From: Pseudomonas bohemica
Lineage (GTDB): Bacteria > Pseudomonadota > Gammaproteobacteria > Pseudomonadales > Pseudomonadaceae
NCBI RefSeq assembly: GCF_002934685.1
Contig: NZ_NKHL01000096.1
Coordinates: 1 to 64,000, forward strand
Length of the DNA stretch: 64,000 nucleotides
Direction of reading: 5' to 3'
Positions 27,216-35,925 of this stretch are shown in pieces. Under the pieces are notes generated by a model that was not told the DNA's origin, made no database searches, and saw nothing but the letters and a program-made list of their open reading frames with translations. The translations under genes and the position numbers were made by a program. The first letter of the stretch is position 1, and each line of letters begins with the position of its first letter.

Positions 27216-28350
27216 TTTCGACCGCATCCTCTCCAGCGAAGATGTGATGCGCCGTCGCGCCACCTTCCTGCAAAAAATCCATGTGGATGGGCCCTTGCTG
27301 ATCCTGCTGCTGACGTTGGCCGCAGGCAGCCTGTTTGTCTTGTATTCGGCCAGCGGCAAAAGTTGGGACCTGCTGATCAAGCAGGCCACTTCATTCGGCA
27401 TCGGGCTGGTGTCGATGTTCGTCATCGCCCAGCTGGAGCCACGTTTCATGGCGCGCTGGGTGCCGATTGCCTACGTCCTCGGCGTGCTGTTGCTGGTAGC
27501 GGTGGACGTCATGGGCCACAACGCCATGGGCGCCACGCGCTGGATCAACATTCCGGGAGTGGTCCGCTTCCAGCCTTCGGAGTTCATGAAGATCATCATG
27601 CCGGCGACCATTGCCTGGTACTTGTCCAAGCGCACCTTGCCGCCGCATTTGAAGCATGTGGCGTTGAGTCTCGGGCTGATCGGCTTGCCGTTCATTCTCA
27701 TCGTGCGCCAGCCCGACCTTGGCACCTCGCTGCTGATCCTCGCTTCCGGGACCTTCGTGCTGTTCATGGCGGGCCTGCGCTGGCGGTGGATCATCGGGGT
27801 CGTCGCGGCAGCCGTGCCGGTTGCGGTGGCGATGTGGTTCTTCTTCATGCACGACTACCAGAAGCAGCGAATCCTGACTTTCCTTGACCCGGAAAGCGAC
27901 CCGCTGGGCACGGGCTGGAACATCATTCAGTCCAAGGCGGCGATCGGTTCTGGCGGGGTCTTCGGCAAGGGCTGGCTGCTGGGCACCCAGTCGCATCTGG
28001 ACTTTCTGCCAGAGAGCCATACCGACTTCATCATTGCGGTACTCGGCGAAGAGTTCGGGCTGGTGGGCATCTGCGCGCTGTTGCTGATCTATCTGTTGCT
28101 GATCGGTCGCGGGCTGGTGATCACCGCTCAGGCGCAGACGCTCTATGGCAAGCTGCTCGCGGGCAGCCTGACCATGACGTTTTTTGTTTATGTTTTCGTC
28201 AACATCGGTATGGTCAGCGGTCTGCTGCCGGTCGTGGGGGTGCCATTGCCCTTCATTAGCTACGGCGGAACTTCGCTGGTTACGCTGCTGTCAGCGTTTG
28301 GGGTTTTGATGTCGATCCATACGCATCGCAAATGGATCGCTCAGGTTTGA
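27205..28350 (+). CDS. rodA: RodA, peptidoglycan glycosyltransferase
   Basis: SEDS-family glycosyltransferase of 381 residues with about ten membrane helices, polymerising lipid II in complex with PBP2. Seen: GATRWINIPGVVRFQPSEFMK near residues 110-130, IVRQPDLGTSLLIL with the catalytic Asp region near 173, the FDPESDPLGTGWNIIQSKAAIGSGG loop (written here as LDPESDPLGTGWNIIQS), FLPESHTDFIIAVLGEEFG, and PLPFISYGGTSL. It begins inside the last codons of mrdA and ends just before mltB. Confidence 0.97.
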   Translation: MKSNFDRILSSEDVMRRRATFLQKIHVDGPLLILLLTLAAGSLFVLYSASGKSWDLLIKQATSFGIGLVSMFVIAQLEPRFMARWVPIAYVLGVLLLVAVDVMGHNAMGATRWINIPGVVRFQPSEFMKIIMPATIAWYLSKRTLPPHLKHVALSLGLIGLPFILIVRQPDLGTSLLILASGTFVLFMAGLRWRWIIGVVAAAVPVAVAMWFFFMHDYQKQRILTFLDPESDPLGTGWNIIQSKAAIGSGGVFGKGWLLGTQSHLDFLPESHTDFIIAVLGEEFGLVGICALLLIYLLLIGRGLVITAQAQTLYGKLLAGSLTMTFFVYVFVNIGMVSGLLPVVGVPLPFISYGGTSLVTLLSAFGVLMSIHTHRKWIAQV

Positions 28351-28367
28351 TTAAGGTGAACAACTCA

Positions 28368-29378
28368 ATGCAAGTAGTGCGTGGCTGGGCTGCTCGATAT
28401 GCGCCGCTGGTCGGTCTGATGGGCATCCTGGGCTCAGTGCAGGAGTCGCTTGCCGGTGACTATGAAGGCTCGCCTCAGGTCGCCCAGTTCGTCAGCGACA
28501 TGACCCGCGATTATGGGTTTGCAGGCGAACAGCTGATAGAAATCTTTCGAGGTGTCGAGCGTAAGCAGTCGATTCTGGACGCTATTTCCCGTCCCGCCGA
28601 ACGGGTGAAACCGTGGAAAGATTACCGCCCGATGTTCCTCACCGATGCGCGTATAGCGCGTGGCGTTGACTTTTGGCGGCAGCACGAAGTGGCCCTGGCC
28701 CGTGCCGAACAAGAGTATGGTGTGCCCGCGCAAATGATTGTCGCGATCATTGGTGTTGAAACATTTTTTGGGCGAAATACCGGAAATTATCGGGTGATCG
28801 ATGCATTATCGACGCTGAGTTTCGACTATCCTCCGCGCGCCGATTTCTTCCGCAAGGAGCTTCGCGAGTTCTTGCTGCTGGCGCGTGAGGAGCAGGTCGA
28901 CCCGCTGACGCTCAAGGGTTCGTATGCCGGCGCGATGGGTTTGCCGCAGTTCATGCCGAGCAGCTTCCGCGCTTATGCAGTGGATTTCGACGGCGACGGC
29001 CACATCAATATCTGGAACGACCCCGACGATGCGATCGGCAGTGTTGCCAGCTATTTCAAACGTCATGGCTGGGTCGCCGGTGAGCCCGTGGTCAGTCAGG
29101 CGAGCGTGCGCGGCGAGCAATTCGAAGACGGATTGAGCCCGGGAATCGAGCCGGTGAAGACCGTCGGGGAGTTGCGAGCCTTGGGGTGGGCGAGTCATGA
29201 TGCGCTGCGCGATGATATGCCGGTCACGGCGTTTCGCCTCGAAGGCGATAGCGGCCCTGAATACTGGATGGGTTTGAAGAATTTTTACGCGATCACGCGT
29301 TACAACCGCAGCGTGATGTACGCCATGGCCGTGCATCAGCTGTCTGAACTGCTTGTTCAAGCTCGGGGCGTCAAGTAA
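28368..29378 (+). CDS. mltB: Membrane-bound lytic murein transglycosylase B
   Basis: Lytic transglycosylase of 336 residues cleaving the MurNAc-GlcNAc bond to form 1,6-anhydro ends. Seen: the catalytic glutamate in IIGVETFFGRNTGNYRV near residue 130, LKGSYAGAMGLPQFMPSSFR near 185, VDFDGDGHINIWNDPDDAIGS, and the late YWMGLKNFYAITRYN. ATG 28368 is chosen for its AAGG site; the upstream in-frame start lies inside rodA. The N-terminus has a hydrophobic signal (LVGLMGILGSVQESLAG) but no clear lipobox cysteine, so the protein may be periplasmic and soluble. It overlaps rlpA by one base (TAATG). Confidence 0.94.
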   Translation: MQVVRGWAARYAPLVGLMGILGSVQESLAGDYEGSPQVAQFVSDMTRDYGFAGEQLIEIFRGVERKQSILDAISRPAERVKPWKDYRPMFLTDARIARGVDFWRQHEVALARAEQEYGVPAQMIVAIIGVETFFGRNTGNYRVIDALSTLSFDYPPRADFFRKELREFLLLAREEQVDPLTLKGSYAGAMGLPQFMPSSFRAYAVDFDGDGHINIWNDPDDAIGSVASYFKRHGWVAGEPVVSQASVRGEQFEDGLSPGIEPVKTVGELRALGWASHDALRDDMPVTAFRLEGDSGPEYWMGLKNFYAITRYNRSVMYAMAVHQLSELLVQARGVK

Positions 29379-30406
29379 TGCGGTCATTGCCGATCAAACA
29401 ACCATTGAAGCTGATGGCCTTCGCGGCGCTGACATTGCTGGTCGTCAGTTGCTCCACCAGTCGACCGACGCAGCAGGGCAACATCATCCGCGCGCAACCG
29501 GGGCTGGACATCAACCGGGCGCATAAAGACGGTGCGCCTTGGTGGGACGTCGACGTTTCACGCATCCCCGATGCCGTCCCGACCCTGCACACCGGTCCTT
29601 ACAAGGCCAATCCGTACACCGTGCTGGGCAAGACCTACTTTCCTCTCAGCGATTCCAGCACCTATGCGCAGACGGGTACGGCGTCCTGGTACGGCACCAA
29701 GTTCCACGGGCAGAACACCGCCAATGGCGAAGTGTATGACCTGTACGGCATGAGCGCGGCGCACAAGACGCTGCCGTTGCCAAGTTACGTCAGGGTGACC
29801 AACCTGGACAACAACCGCACTGTGATCCTGCGGGTCAATGACCGCGGTCCGTTCTATTCGGATCGCATTATCGATTTGTCCTACGCCGCTGCCAAAAAGC
29901 TCGGCTATGCCGAAATCGGCACGGCTCGGGTCAAGGTCGAGGGCATCGACCCTGCGCAATACTGGGCGCAGCGTGGTAAACCGGCGCCGTTGATGCTCGA
30001 TCAGCCGCAAGTGGCCAGCAACCCGCCGCCTCGTCAGCCTGTGGCAGCGCCAGTGATCACCGCATCGGCAGGCACCATCGAGCAATGGACGCCGCCACCG
30101 CAGCAGCATGCCGCGCCGGTTTCGCCGGTTCCGATCGACGCAAAAAAAAACGCTTCCGGACAAGCGTCTGGGCTGTTTCTCCAGGTGGGAGCCTTCGCCA
30201 ACCCGGACGCTGCGGAACTCCTGAGGTCGAAACTGAGCGGGATGGTTCGGGCCCCGGTTTTCGTCAGCTCGATAGCGCGCAATCAACAGACGCTCTATCG
30301 CGTGCGGATGGGGCCAGTCGACACGCCGGGTGAAGCCCAGCAACTGCAGAACAGCGTAAGGTCGGCCAATCTGGGCTCGCCGAGCGTGGTGACATCGGAT
30401 CAATAA
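29378..30406 (+). CDS. rlpA: Septal ring lytic transglycosylase RlpA family lipoprotein
   Basis: Lipoprotein of 342 residues: signal with lipobox VVSC near residue 25, a double-psi beta-barrel domain about residues 95-185 (GTASWYGTKFHGQNTANGE, NDRGPFYSDRIIDLSY), a Pro/Gln-rich linker, and a C-terminal SPOR domain from about 265 (GLFLQVGAFANPDAAELL). In P. aeruginosa RlpA cleaves naked glycan strands and helps daughter cells separate; SPOR domains bind denuded septal glycan. An A9 run (30142-30150) lies in the linker just before the SPOR domain. The start overlaps the mltB stop. Confidence 0.95.
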   Translation: MRSLPIKQPLKLMAFAALTLLVVSCSTSRPTQQGNIIRAQPGLDINRAHKDGAPWWDVDVSRIPDAVPTLHTGPYKANPYTVLGKTYFPLSDSSTYAQTGTASWYGTKFHGQNTANGEVYDLYGMSAAHKTLPLPSYVRVTNLDNNRTVILRVNDRGPFYSDRIIDLSYAAAKKLGYAEIGTARVKVEGIDPAQYWAQRGKPAPLMLDQPQVASNPPPRQPVAAPVITASAGTIEQWTPPPQQHAAPVSPVPIDAKKNASGQASGLFLQVGAFANPDAAELLRSKLSGMVRAPVFVSSIARNQQTLYRVRMGPVDTPGEAQQLQNSVRSANLGSPSVVTSDQ

Positions 30407-30611
30407 GTCCGACCAGTACTGAATCATGGTTCGAACTTCGTCAGCGAGGTCGAATCGAAGTTGCCTGGCAGTCGACTTGCCGCCAGAGCGAGCGTTGTCA
30501 GCAGCTTTTCACGGGGGCATCTGTAGAATGTCACCCCGTTCGCCAGGGTAGCCTGGCATTACCGCTTTGCCCGCGAGGGCATGTTTGCCCATTAGCATTT
30601 TCGAGAGACGG

Positions 30612-31772
30612 ATGAACATCACCACCTTTGCAAAACGCCTTTGCCTGCTTATTCCGCTATTCACCGCGCCTGCCGTGTTCGCGGCTGAACAGATGACGCC
30701 ATCGCCACCGCAATTGGCTGCCAAGGCTTACGTGCTGATGGATGCCAACAGCGGCAACGTCCTGGTCGAAAACAACGGTGACCAGCGCCTGCCTCCGGCC
30801 AGTCTGACCAAGCTGATGACGGCTTACATCGCCACGCTGGAGATCCGTCGCGGCCAGATCGGCGAGAACGATCCGGTGACCGTCAGTGAGAACGCCTGGC
30901 GCACCGGCGGCTCGCGGATGTTCATCAAGGTTGGCAGCCAGGTGACTGTCAGCGACCTGCTGCACGGCATCATCATCCAGTCGGGTAACGACGCCAGCGT
31001 CGCGCTCTCCGAGCACATTGCCGGCAGCGAAGATGCATTCGCCGACATGATGAACAAGACCGCAGGCGATCTGGGGATGGTCAACAGCCACTTCATGAAC
31101 CCCACCGGCCTGCCGAACCCTGATCACTACGCCACCGCCCACGACATGGCGCTGCTGGCCCGCGCGATCATCCATGAAGACCCGGCTCACTACGCGATCT
31201 ACTCGCAGAAAGAGTTCTTCTGGAACGGCATCAAACAGCCGAACCGCAACCTGCTGCTGTGGCGTGACAAGACCGTCGACGGTCTGAAGACCGGTCACAC
31301 CGAAGAAGCCGGCTACTGCATGGTGTCCTCGGCCGTTCGTGATGGCATGCGTCTGATCGCCGTGGTATTCGGTACCAACAGCGAACAGGCTCGCGCTGCC
31401 GAGACCCAGAAGCTTTTGACTTACGGTTTCCGTTTCTTCGAAACCCAGACCTTCTATCAGAAGGGCACCGAACTGGCCCAGGCTCCGGTCTGGAAGGGCA
31501 CCGAGCGTCAGGTCAAGGCCGGCCTGGCTGACGATCTGTCCATGACCATGCCTAAAGGCGAGATCAAGAAGCTCACCGCCAGCATGACCATCAACCCGAA
31601 ACTGGTTGCGCCAATCGCCAAGGGCGACGTGATCGGCCAGGTTGACGTGAAGCTGGACGACAAAGTCGTGCGCACCGCTAATCTCATCGCCATGGACGCC
31701 GTTGAAGAAGGTGGTATCTTCCGCCGCCTGTGGGACAGCGTTCGCATGTTCTTCTACAGTCTGTTCACCTGA
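30612..31772 (+). CDS. dacA: D-alanyl-D-alanine carboxypeptidase (PBP5/6 family)
   Basis: Low-molecular-weight penicillin-binding protein of 386 residues that removes the terminal D-Ala from pentapeptide stems. Seen: a Sec signal ending near VFAAE (residue 24), the catalytic SxxK as ASLTKLM near 63, SGN in QSGNDASVAL near 126, KTG in GLKTGHTEEAGYC near 229, the C-terminal PBP5 beta domain, and a final amphipathic helix (RLWDSVRMFFYSLFT) that tethers it to the inner membrane. The P. aeruginosa gene at this place is called dacC, so the symbol could be either. ATG 30612 follows GAGAGACGG. Confidence 0.95.
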   Translation: MNITTFAKRLCLLIPLFTAPAVFAAEQMTPSPPQLAAKAYVLMDANSGNVLVENNGDQRLPPASLTKLMTAYIATLEIRRGQIGENDPVTVSENAWRTGGSRMFIKVGSQVTVSDLLHGIIIQSGNDASVALSEHIAGSEDAFADMMNKTAGDLGMVNSHFMNPTGLPNPDHYATAHDMALLARAIIHEDPAHYAIYSQKEFFWNGIKQPNRNLLLWRDKTVDGLKTGHTEEAGYCMVSSAVRDGMRLIAVVFGTNSEQARAAETQKLLTYGFRFFETQTFYQKGTELAQAPVWKGTERQVKAGLADDLSMTMPKGEIKKLTASMTINPKLVAPIAKGDVIGQVDVKLDDKVVRTANLIAMDAVEEGGIFRRLWDSVRMFFYSLFT

Positions 31773-31870
31773 TCACCTATTGATCACTGACTGACTGTTG
31801 CTCCGTACGCCCCTGCCGCTGATCGCGGTGGGGGACTGTCCGTTTTCCGGCTTACGAGGCCGTTACTGCC

Positions 31871-32146
31871 ATGACAGATTCCGAAGTTAAAGCACCAAAA
31901 ATCGAATTCCCTTGTGCCGACTATCCGATCAAGATCATCGGCGACACCGGCGTGGGCTTTACAGATACAGTCATCGAGATCGTCCGGAAACACGCGACGA
32001 TCCTTCATGAGAAGCAGGCCGAGCGCCAGAGCAGCAACGGCAAATACACCACGTTGCAGCTGCATATCGTCGCCACCGGGCAAGACCAGCTTTACGACAT
32101 CAACAGCGAGCTGCGCGCTACGGGCAAAGTGCACATGGTGCTGTGA
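31871..32146 (+). CDS. YbeD/DUF493 family protein
   Basis: Small protein of 91 residues with the DUF493 pattern: [17 protein letters not shown] near residue 9, a [20 protein letters not shown] strand-turn and a C-terminal GKVHMVL strand, predicted ACT-like fold. It sits, as in most gamma-proteobacteria, between the PBP5 gene and lipB and overlaps lipB by one base (TGATG). A regulatory link to lipoate metabolism is often assumed from this order; no activity is established here. Confidence 0.93.
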   Translation: MTDSEVKAPKIEFPCADYPIKIIGDTGVGFTDTVIEIVRKHATILHEKQAERQSSNGKYTTLQLHIVATGQDQLYDINSELRATGKVHMVL

Positions 32147-32793
32147 TGGGCGAGCGTTTGGGCTTTCGCGATCTTGGATTGATCGATTACGAGCCCACAT
32201 GGCAGGCCATGCAACGCTTCACGGACGGTCGTGGTCGCGACACACCCGATGAAGTGTGGTTGGTGCAGCACCCCCCGGTTTTCACCCAGGGACAGTCCGG
32301 AAAGCCCGAGCATCTCCTACTTCCGGGTGATATTCCGGTGGTACAGGTCGATCGCGGTGGCCAAGTGACTTATCATGGCCCCGGTCAACTGGTGGCGTAT
32401 CTGATGCTGGATGTGCGTCGCCTGGGTTTTGGCGTGCGCGAACTGGTGACGCGGATCGAGCACAGCCTGATCGAGCTGCTGGCCAGTTACGGCGTAACGG
32501 CAGCGGCCAAACCCGAAGCGCCGGGGGTCTACGTCGACGGAGCGAAGATTGCTTCTCTGGGCCTTCGCATCCGTAACGGCTGTTCGTTTCATGGACTGGC
32601 GCTGAATGTCGACATGGATCTGGACCCGTTTAAACGGATTAATCCCTGCGGGTATGCGGGGCTGGCAATGACCCAGCTACGTGAACAGGCAGGCCCGATT
32701 GAATTTGCCGAGGTTAGTGCCCGGCTGCGTGCGCAGCTCGTCAAACACCTCGACTACGCTGAGCAGACGACCCTAACGGGCGGAATCGACTGA
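32146..32793 (+). CDS. lipB: Octanoyltransferase LipB
   Basis: Transfers octanoyl from octanoyl-ACP to lipoyl domains of pyruvate and 2-oxoglutarate dehydrogenases and the glycine cleavage H protein. At 215 residues it has the family length. Seen: [20 protein letters not shown] near residue 68 (the RGGxVTxHGPGQ signature), the lysine in [15 protein letters not shown] near 138, and the cysteine in [13 protein letters not shown] near 171. ATG 32146 overlaps the DUF493 stop. lipA follows after one base. Confidence 0.96.
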   Translation: MGERLGFRDLGLIDYEPTWQAMQRFTDGRGRDTPDEVWLVQHPPVFTQGQSGKPEHLLLPGDIPVVQVDRGGQVTYHGPGQLVAYLMLDVRRLGFGVRELVTRIEHSLIELLASYGVTAAAKPEAPGVYVDGAKIASLGLRIRNGCSFHGLALNVDMDLDPFKRINPCGYAGLAMTQLREQAGPIEFAEVSARLRAQLVKHLDYAEQTTLTGGID

Positions 32794-32794
32794 T

Positions 32795-33856
32795 ATGACT
32801 ACTGTGACTGAGGCGGCGGGCATCGCTGTGAAAACAGAGAGCGCCGTGCAAACCCTGATCCCGACAGTGAACGTGGCCACACCCGAGCGTGCGGCGCGTC
32901 CCAAAGTGGAAGCCGGCGTGAAGCTGCGCGGCGCGGAAAAAGTCGCGCGCATCCCGGTGAAGATCATTCCTACGGTGGAACTGCCGAAGAAGCCGGACTG
33001 GATTCGCGTCCGCATTCCGGTCTCGCCCGAGGTCGACCGTATCAAGGCTCTGCTGCGCAAGCACAAGCTGCACAGCGTCTGCGAAGAAGCATCCTGCCCG
33101 AACCTGGGCGAGTGCTTCTCCGGCGGCACGGCGACCTTCATGATCATGGGCGACATCTGCACCCGTCGTTGCCCGTTCTGCGACGTTGGTCATGGCCGTC
33201 CAAAAGCGCTCGATGTGGATGAGCCGAAGAATCTGGCCGTGGCCATCGCTGACCTCAAGCTCAAATATGTGGTGATCACCTCGGTAGACCGCGACGACTT
33301 GCGTGACGGCGGTGCTCAGCATTTTGCCGACTGCATTCGCGAAATCCGCGCGCTGTCGCCGAACGTGCAGCTGGAGACGCTGGTTCCGGACTACCGCGGC
33401 CGCATGGACATCGCGCTGGAAATCACCGCCGCCACGCCACCGGATGTGTTCAACCACAACCTGGAAACCGTGCCACGCCTGTACAAGGCCGCGCGTCCTG
33501 GTTCCGACTACCAGTGGTCGCTGACCCTGCTGCAGCGCTTCAAGGAAATGGTCCCTCACGTACCGACCAAATCCGGCCTGATGCTGGGTCTGGGCGAGAC
33601 CGATGAAGAAGTCATCGAAGTGATGCAGCGCATGCGCGAGCACAACATCGACATGCTGACCCTTGGCCAGTACCTGCAACCTTCTCGCAGCCACTTGCCG
33701 GTTCAACGCTTCGTGCACCCTGACACCTTCGCCTGGTTCGCCGAGGAAGGTTACAAGATGGGTTTCAAGAACGTGGCGTCGGGTCCGCTGGTGCGTTCTT
33801 CGTACCACGCCGACGAACAGGCCAAGTTGACCAAGTCATTGCTGACTGCAGGCTGA
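32795..33856 (+). CDS. lipA: Lipoyl synthase LipA
   Basis: Radical SAM enzyme of 353 residues inserting two sulfurs into octanoyl groups. Seen: the auxiliary-cluster motif [12 protein letters not shown] near residue 90, the radical-SAM cluster [10 protein letters not shown] near 119, [14 protein letters not shown] near 255 and [14 protein letters not shown] near the end. The first 50 residues are a variable tail, so a slightly later start cannot be excluded. It ends the lipoate unit and is followed by a strong terminator. Confidence 0.96.
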   Translation: MTTVTEAAGIAVKTESAVQTLIPTVNVATPERAARPKVEAGVKLRGAEKVARIPVKIIPTVELPKKPDWIRVRIPVSPEVDRIKALLRKHKLHSVCEEASCPNLGECFSGGTATFMIMGDICTRRCPFCDVGHGRPKALDVDEPKNLAVAIADLKLKYVVITSVDRDDLRDGGAQHFADCIREIRALSPNVQLETLVPDYRGRMDIALEITAATPPDVFNHNLETVPRLYKAARPGSDYQWSLTLLQRFKEMVPHVPTKSGLMLGLGETDEEVIEVMQRMREHNIDMLTLGQYLQPSRSHLPVQRFVHPDTFAWFAEEGYKMGFKNVASGPLVRSSYHADEQAKLTKSLLTAG

Positions 33857-33928
33857 TGGGGTGTCGACCCCGGACGCCGACCGTCCGGGGCTGCATTACC
33901 ACGCCGAGCGTGGGAGCGATCATACAAA

Positions 33929-33962
33929 ACGGGCCGGATATCACTATCCGGCCCGTTTTTTA
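33929..33962 (+). terminator. Rho-independent terminator of lipA
   Basis: Perfect 12-bp stem ACGGGCCGGATA / TATCCGGCCCGT with loop TCAC, then TTTTTTAT. It closes the long plus-strand block from proA to lipA. Confidence 0.95.
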
Positions 33963-33980
33963 TTGGAGTACCAACATAAC

Positions 33981-34068
33981 TGTATGAGCGCGCTTGCCCG
34001 CGATGCGGATGTACCCATCAGCATCGATATCGCAGATGCACGCCCTCGCGGGCAAGCGCGCTCCTACA
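33981..34068. repeat. REP pair (BIME), class A
   Basis: Inverted class A cores (GAGCGCGCTTGCCCGCGA and complement) between the lipA terminator and the convergent transglycosylase gene. Confidence 0.88.
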
Positions 34069-34076
34069 AAAGCTGC

Positions 34077-35411
34077 TCAGGGCTTGCGCAGACTCTCCAA
34101 CAACTCCTGCGTCGGATAACCATCTGCCGGCCAGCCGAACGATTGTTGTGCACTGCGAATGGCCTTGCGCGTATTGGCACCGATGATCCCGTCTGGAGCG
34201 CCGGCATCGTACTGGCGGGCCGAGAGCAGGGTTTGTAGCTCGATACGCTCAGAACGGCTCAAAGGGCGGTCGCCGCGAGGCCATTGGCCCAGCACGTAGC
34301 CGCCGCCGGTAAAGCGCTCCGACAACAGGCCAATCCCCAGGGCATAAGAAGACGAATTGTTGTACTTCAAAATCGCTCGGAAGTTGTCCATCACCAGAAA
34401 TGCCGGGCCTTTGTAACCGGCGGGCAGCAACAGGGCGGCCTGCTGTTGCAGCAGATTGGTGGGCAGCGCTGAGCCATTGGGCAGGTTCAGGCCCAGCTGC
34501 TGCCATTCGGCAACGGTCTTGCGCGTCGAGGCGTCGGCCAGGGCGTAATCGAAGCCCTGACGCAGCTGCACCTCAAAGCCCCAGGGCTGCCCCTTCTGCC
34601 AGCCAGAGCTTTGCAGGTAGTGCGCAGTCGAGGCCAGGGCGTCGATTGGGGAGTTCCAGATATCGCGGCGGCCATCCCCGTCGAAATCCACGGCATGGGT
34701 GTTGTAAGTGGTGGGAATGAACTGCGTCTGCCCCATCGCTCCAGCCCACGAGCCCAACATGCTTGGCGCGTCGATGTCGCCGTGCTGGATGATTTGCAGC
34801 GCAGCGATCAACTGGTCCTGCGCGAACTGTGGACGGCGACCTTCGTAAGCCAGCGTCGCCAGCGAGCGGATGACCGACTGCGTACCCTGGAACTGGCCAA
34901 AGCTGCTTTCCATGCCCCACACGGCAATCAGCGCCTGGCGATCGACGCCGTAGCGTTGTTCGATCTGAGTCAGCGTGTCGGCATATTGCGCGAGCAATGC
35001 CTGGCCCTTGCGCACTCGGACGGCAGACATGGCGCTGTCGAGGTATTCCCACACCGGGCGGGTGAACTCGGGTTGACTGCGGTCGGCCTTGACCACGCTC
35101 ATGTCCGGCGTCACACCTGCGAAGGCCTTGTCGAACACATCCGGGCGAATGCCCGCGCTCAACGCTTGCGAGCGGAAACTGCTCTGCCATTCGGCAAAGC
35201 TCATCGCAGGCTGGATTTCGAAGTTGGCGTCGTCCGGTTCGGCGACTGCGCCGGACGGCGTCGGCGTGGCTTTCGCGGCATTCAAAGGGGCGGCTTGAAG
35301 CGGGGTGGCGATGGCGGCGGTAGGTTGCTCCGCGCAGGCGACCAGCACAAAGAGGCTGGAGGCGGCGATCAGTTGGCGGACATGCCAACGACGGGGGAAG
35401 CTAAAGGGCAT
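34077..35411 (-). CDS. Lytic murein transglycosylase with C-terminal peptidoglycan-binding domain
   Basis: MltB-family transglycosylase of about 444 residues, a paralogue of the mltB product in this window. Seen: a lipoprotein signal (ASSLFVLVACAEQ) with Cys near residue 26, the catalytic glutamate in VWGMESSFGQFQGTQS near 170, SWAGAMGQTQFIPTTY, VDFDGDGRRDIWNSPIDA, and a C-terminal PG_binding_1 domain (LQTLLSARQYDAGAPDGIIG...). ATG 35411 (MPFSFPRR) is preferred over 35423. The last residues overlap nothing; a REP pair follows. It probably trims sacculus at growth sites, a role inferred from its family. Confidence 0.92.
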   Translation of the reverse strand: MPFSFPRRWHVRQLIAASSLFVLVACAEQPTAAIATPLQAAPLNAAKATPTPSGAVAEPDDANFEIQPAMSFAEWQSSFRSQALSAGIRPDVFDKAFAGVTPDMSVVKADRSQPEFTRPVWEYLDSAMSAVRVRKGQALLAQYADTLTQIEQRYGVDRQALIAVWGMESSFGQFQGTQSVIRSLATLAYEGRRPQFAQDQLIAALQIIQHGDIDAPSMLGSWAGAMGQTQFIPTTYNTHAVDFDGDGRRDIWNSPIDALASTAHYLQSSGWQKGQPWGFEVQLRQGFDYALADASTRKTVAEWQQLGLNLPNGSALPTNLLQQQAALLLPAGYKGPAFLVMDNFRAILKYNNSSSYALGIGLLSERFTGGGYVLGQWPRGDRPLSRSERIELQTLLSARQYDAGAPDGIIGANTRKAIRSAQQSFGWPADGYPTQELLESLRKP

Positions 35412-35500
35412 TCTGGCGTCCACAGGGATAAACCGTAAGGTGCAGACCTTAACATGCCGACCCAGCCGGCGGGGCGCCGGTCAGTAACCTGAAGTTTTTT

Positions 35501-35659
35501 TCAGGCCGCCATAACGGAAGAAGCCTCCCAGTTTTTCGACTGGAAGGCTTCGCGGCGGTAGCTGCCTTTGCCCTTGGCGGGTTGTTCCTGACGGCTGCGG
35601 AACAGTGGCTGGGCGACGATGGATTTAGCCTTGTTCGGCCGCTTTGTGGCTTTGCTCAT
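35501..35659 (-). CDS. arfA: Alternative ribosome-rescue factor ArfA
   Basis: Short gene of 52 codons read directly from the DNA. The product begins MSKATKRPNKAKSIVAQ, then PLFRSRQE, KGKGSYRREAFQ and NWEAS, the conserved ArfA pattern (PLFRxR, KGKGSY, NWEAS). ArfA recruits release factor 2 to ribosomes stalled on mRNAs without a stop codon when trans-translation is short. A 13-bp stem (35520-35551) lies within codons 37-47 of the message. In E. coli a comparable hairpin is cut or terminates the transcript so that only a truncated, active ArfA is made and the full-length form is unstable. It lies between a transglycosylase and holA, as a separate unit. Confidence 0.9.
   Translation of the reverse strand: MSKATKRPNKAKSIVAQPLFRSRQEQPAKGKGSYRREAFQSKNWEASSVMAA
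35520..35551 (-). promoter_or_regulatory. Intragenic stem-loop of arfA
   Basis: Stem GAAGCCTTCCAGT / ACTGGGAGGCTTC (one G-U pair) with loop CGAAAA, inside the coding sequence. Expected to be the RNase III site or terminator that links ArfA output to failure of tmRNA, as known for E. coli arfA. Confidence 0.85.
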
Positions 35660-35831
35660 GGCGGTACTCTCTATGGGCTCTCAGGGGGGGCGGCGGAGAT
35701 AATCGGACAGATCGTGAGCAGCGTCTAATTGATCTGTGCTATCGCCAGTCCGACATGTTGCTCTCTGGGCGCTGGAGATGGCGCGGCATTAGATCTGCAT
35801 CCGGCGGATATATAGCGGCGAATACGGAAAT

Positions 35832-35909
35832 CGTAGGAGCGCGCTTGCCCGCGACAGGGTATGACATTCACCACATCAATGTCTGATGGCGCATCGCGCA
35901 CTCCTACAG
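35832..35909. repeat. REP pair, class A (second copy degenerate)
   Basis: GTAGGAGCGCGCTTGCCCGC core followed 45 nt later by a weaker inverted copy (GCATCGCGCACTCCTAC), between arfA and the end of holA. Confidence 0.75.
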
Positions 35910-35925
35910 TTGATGTTGTCGCGAT

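Noticed and set aside
28332..28367. Earlier in-frame start for mltB
   Set aside because: It lies inside rodA and lacks a ribosome site; ATG 28368 gives the expected signal-like N-terminus.
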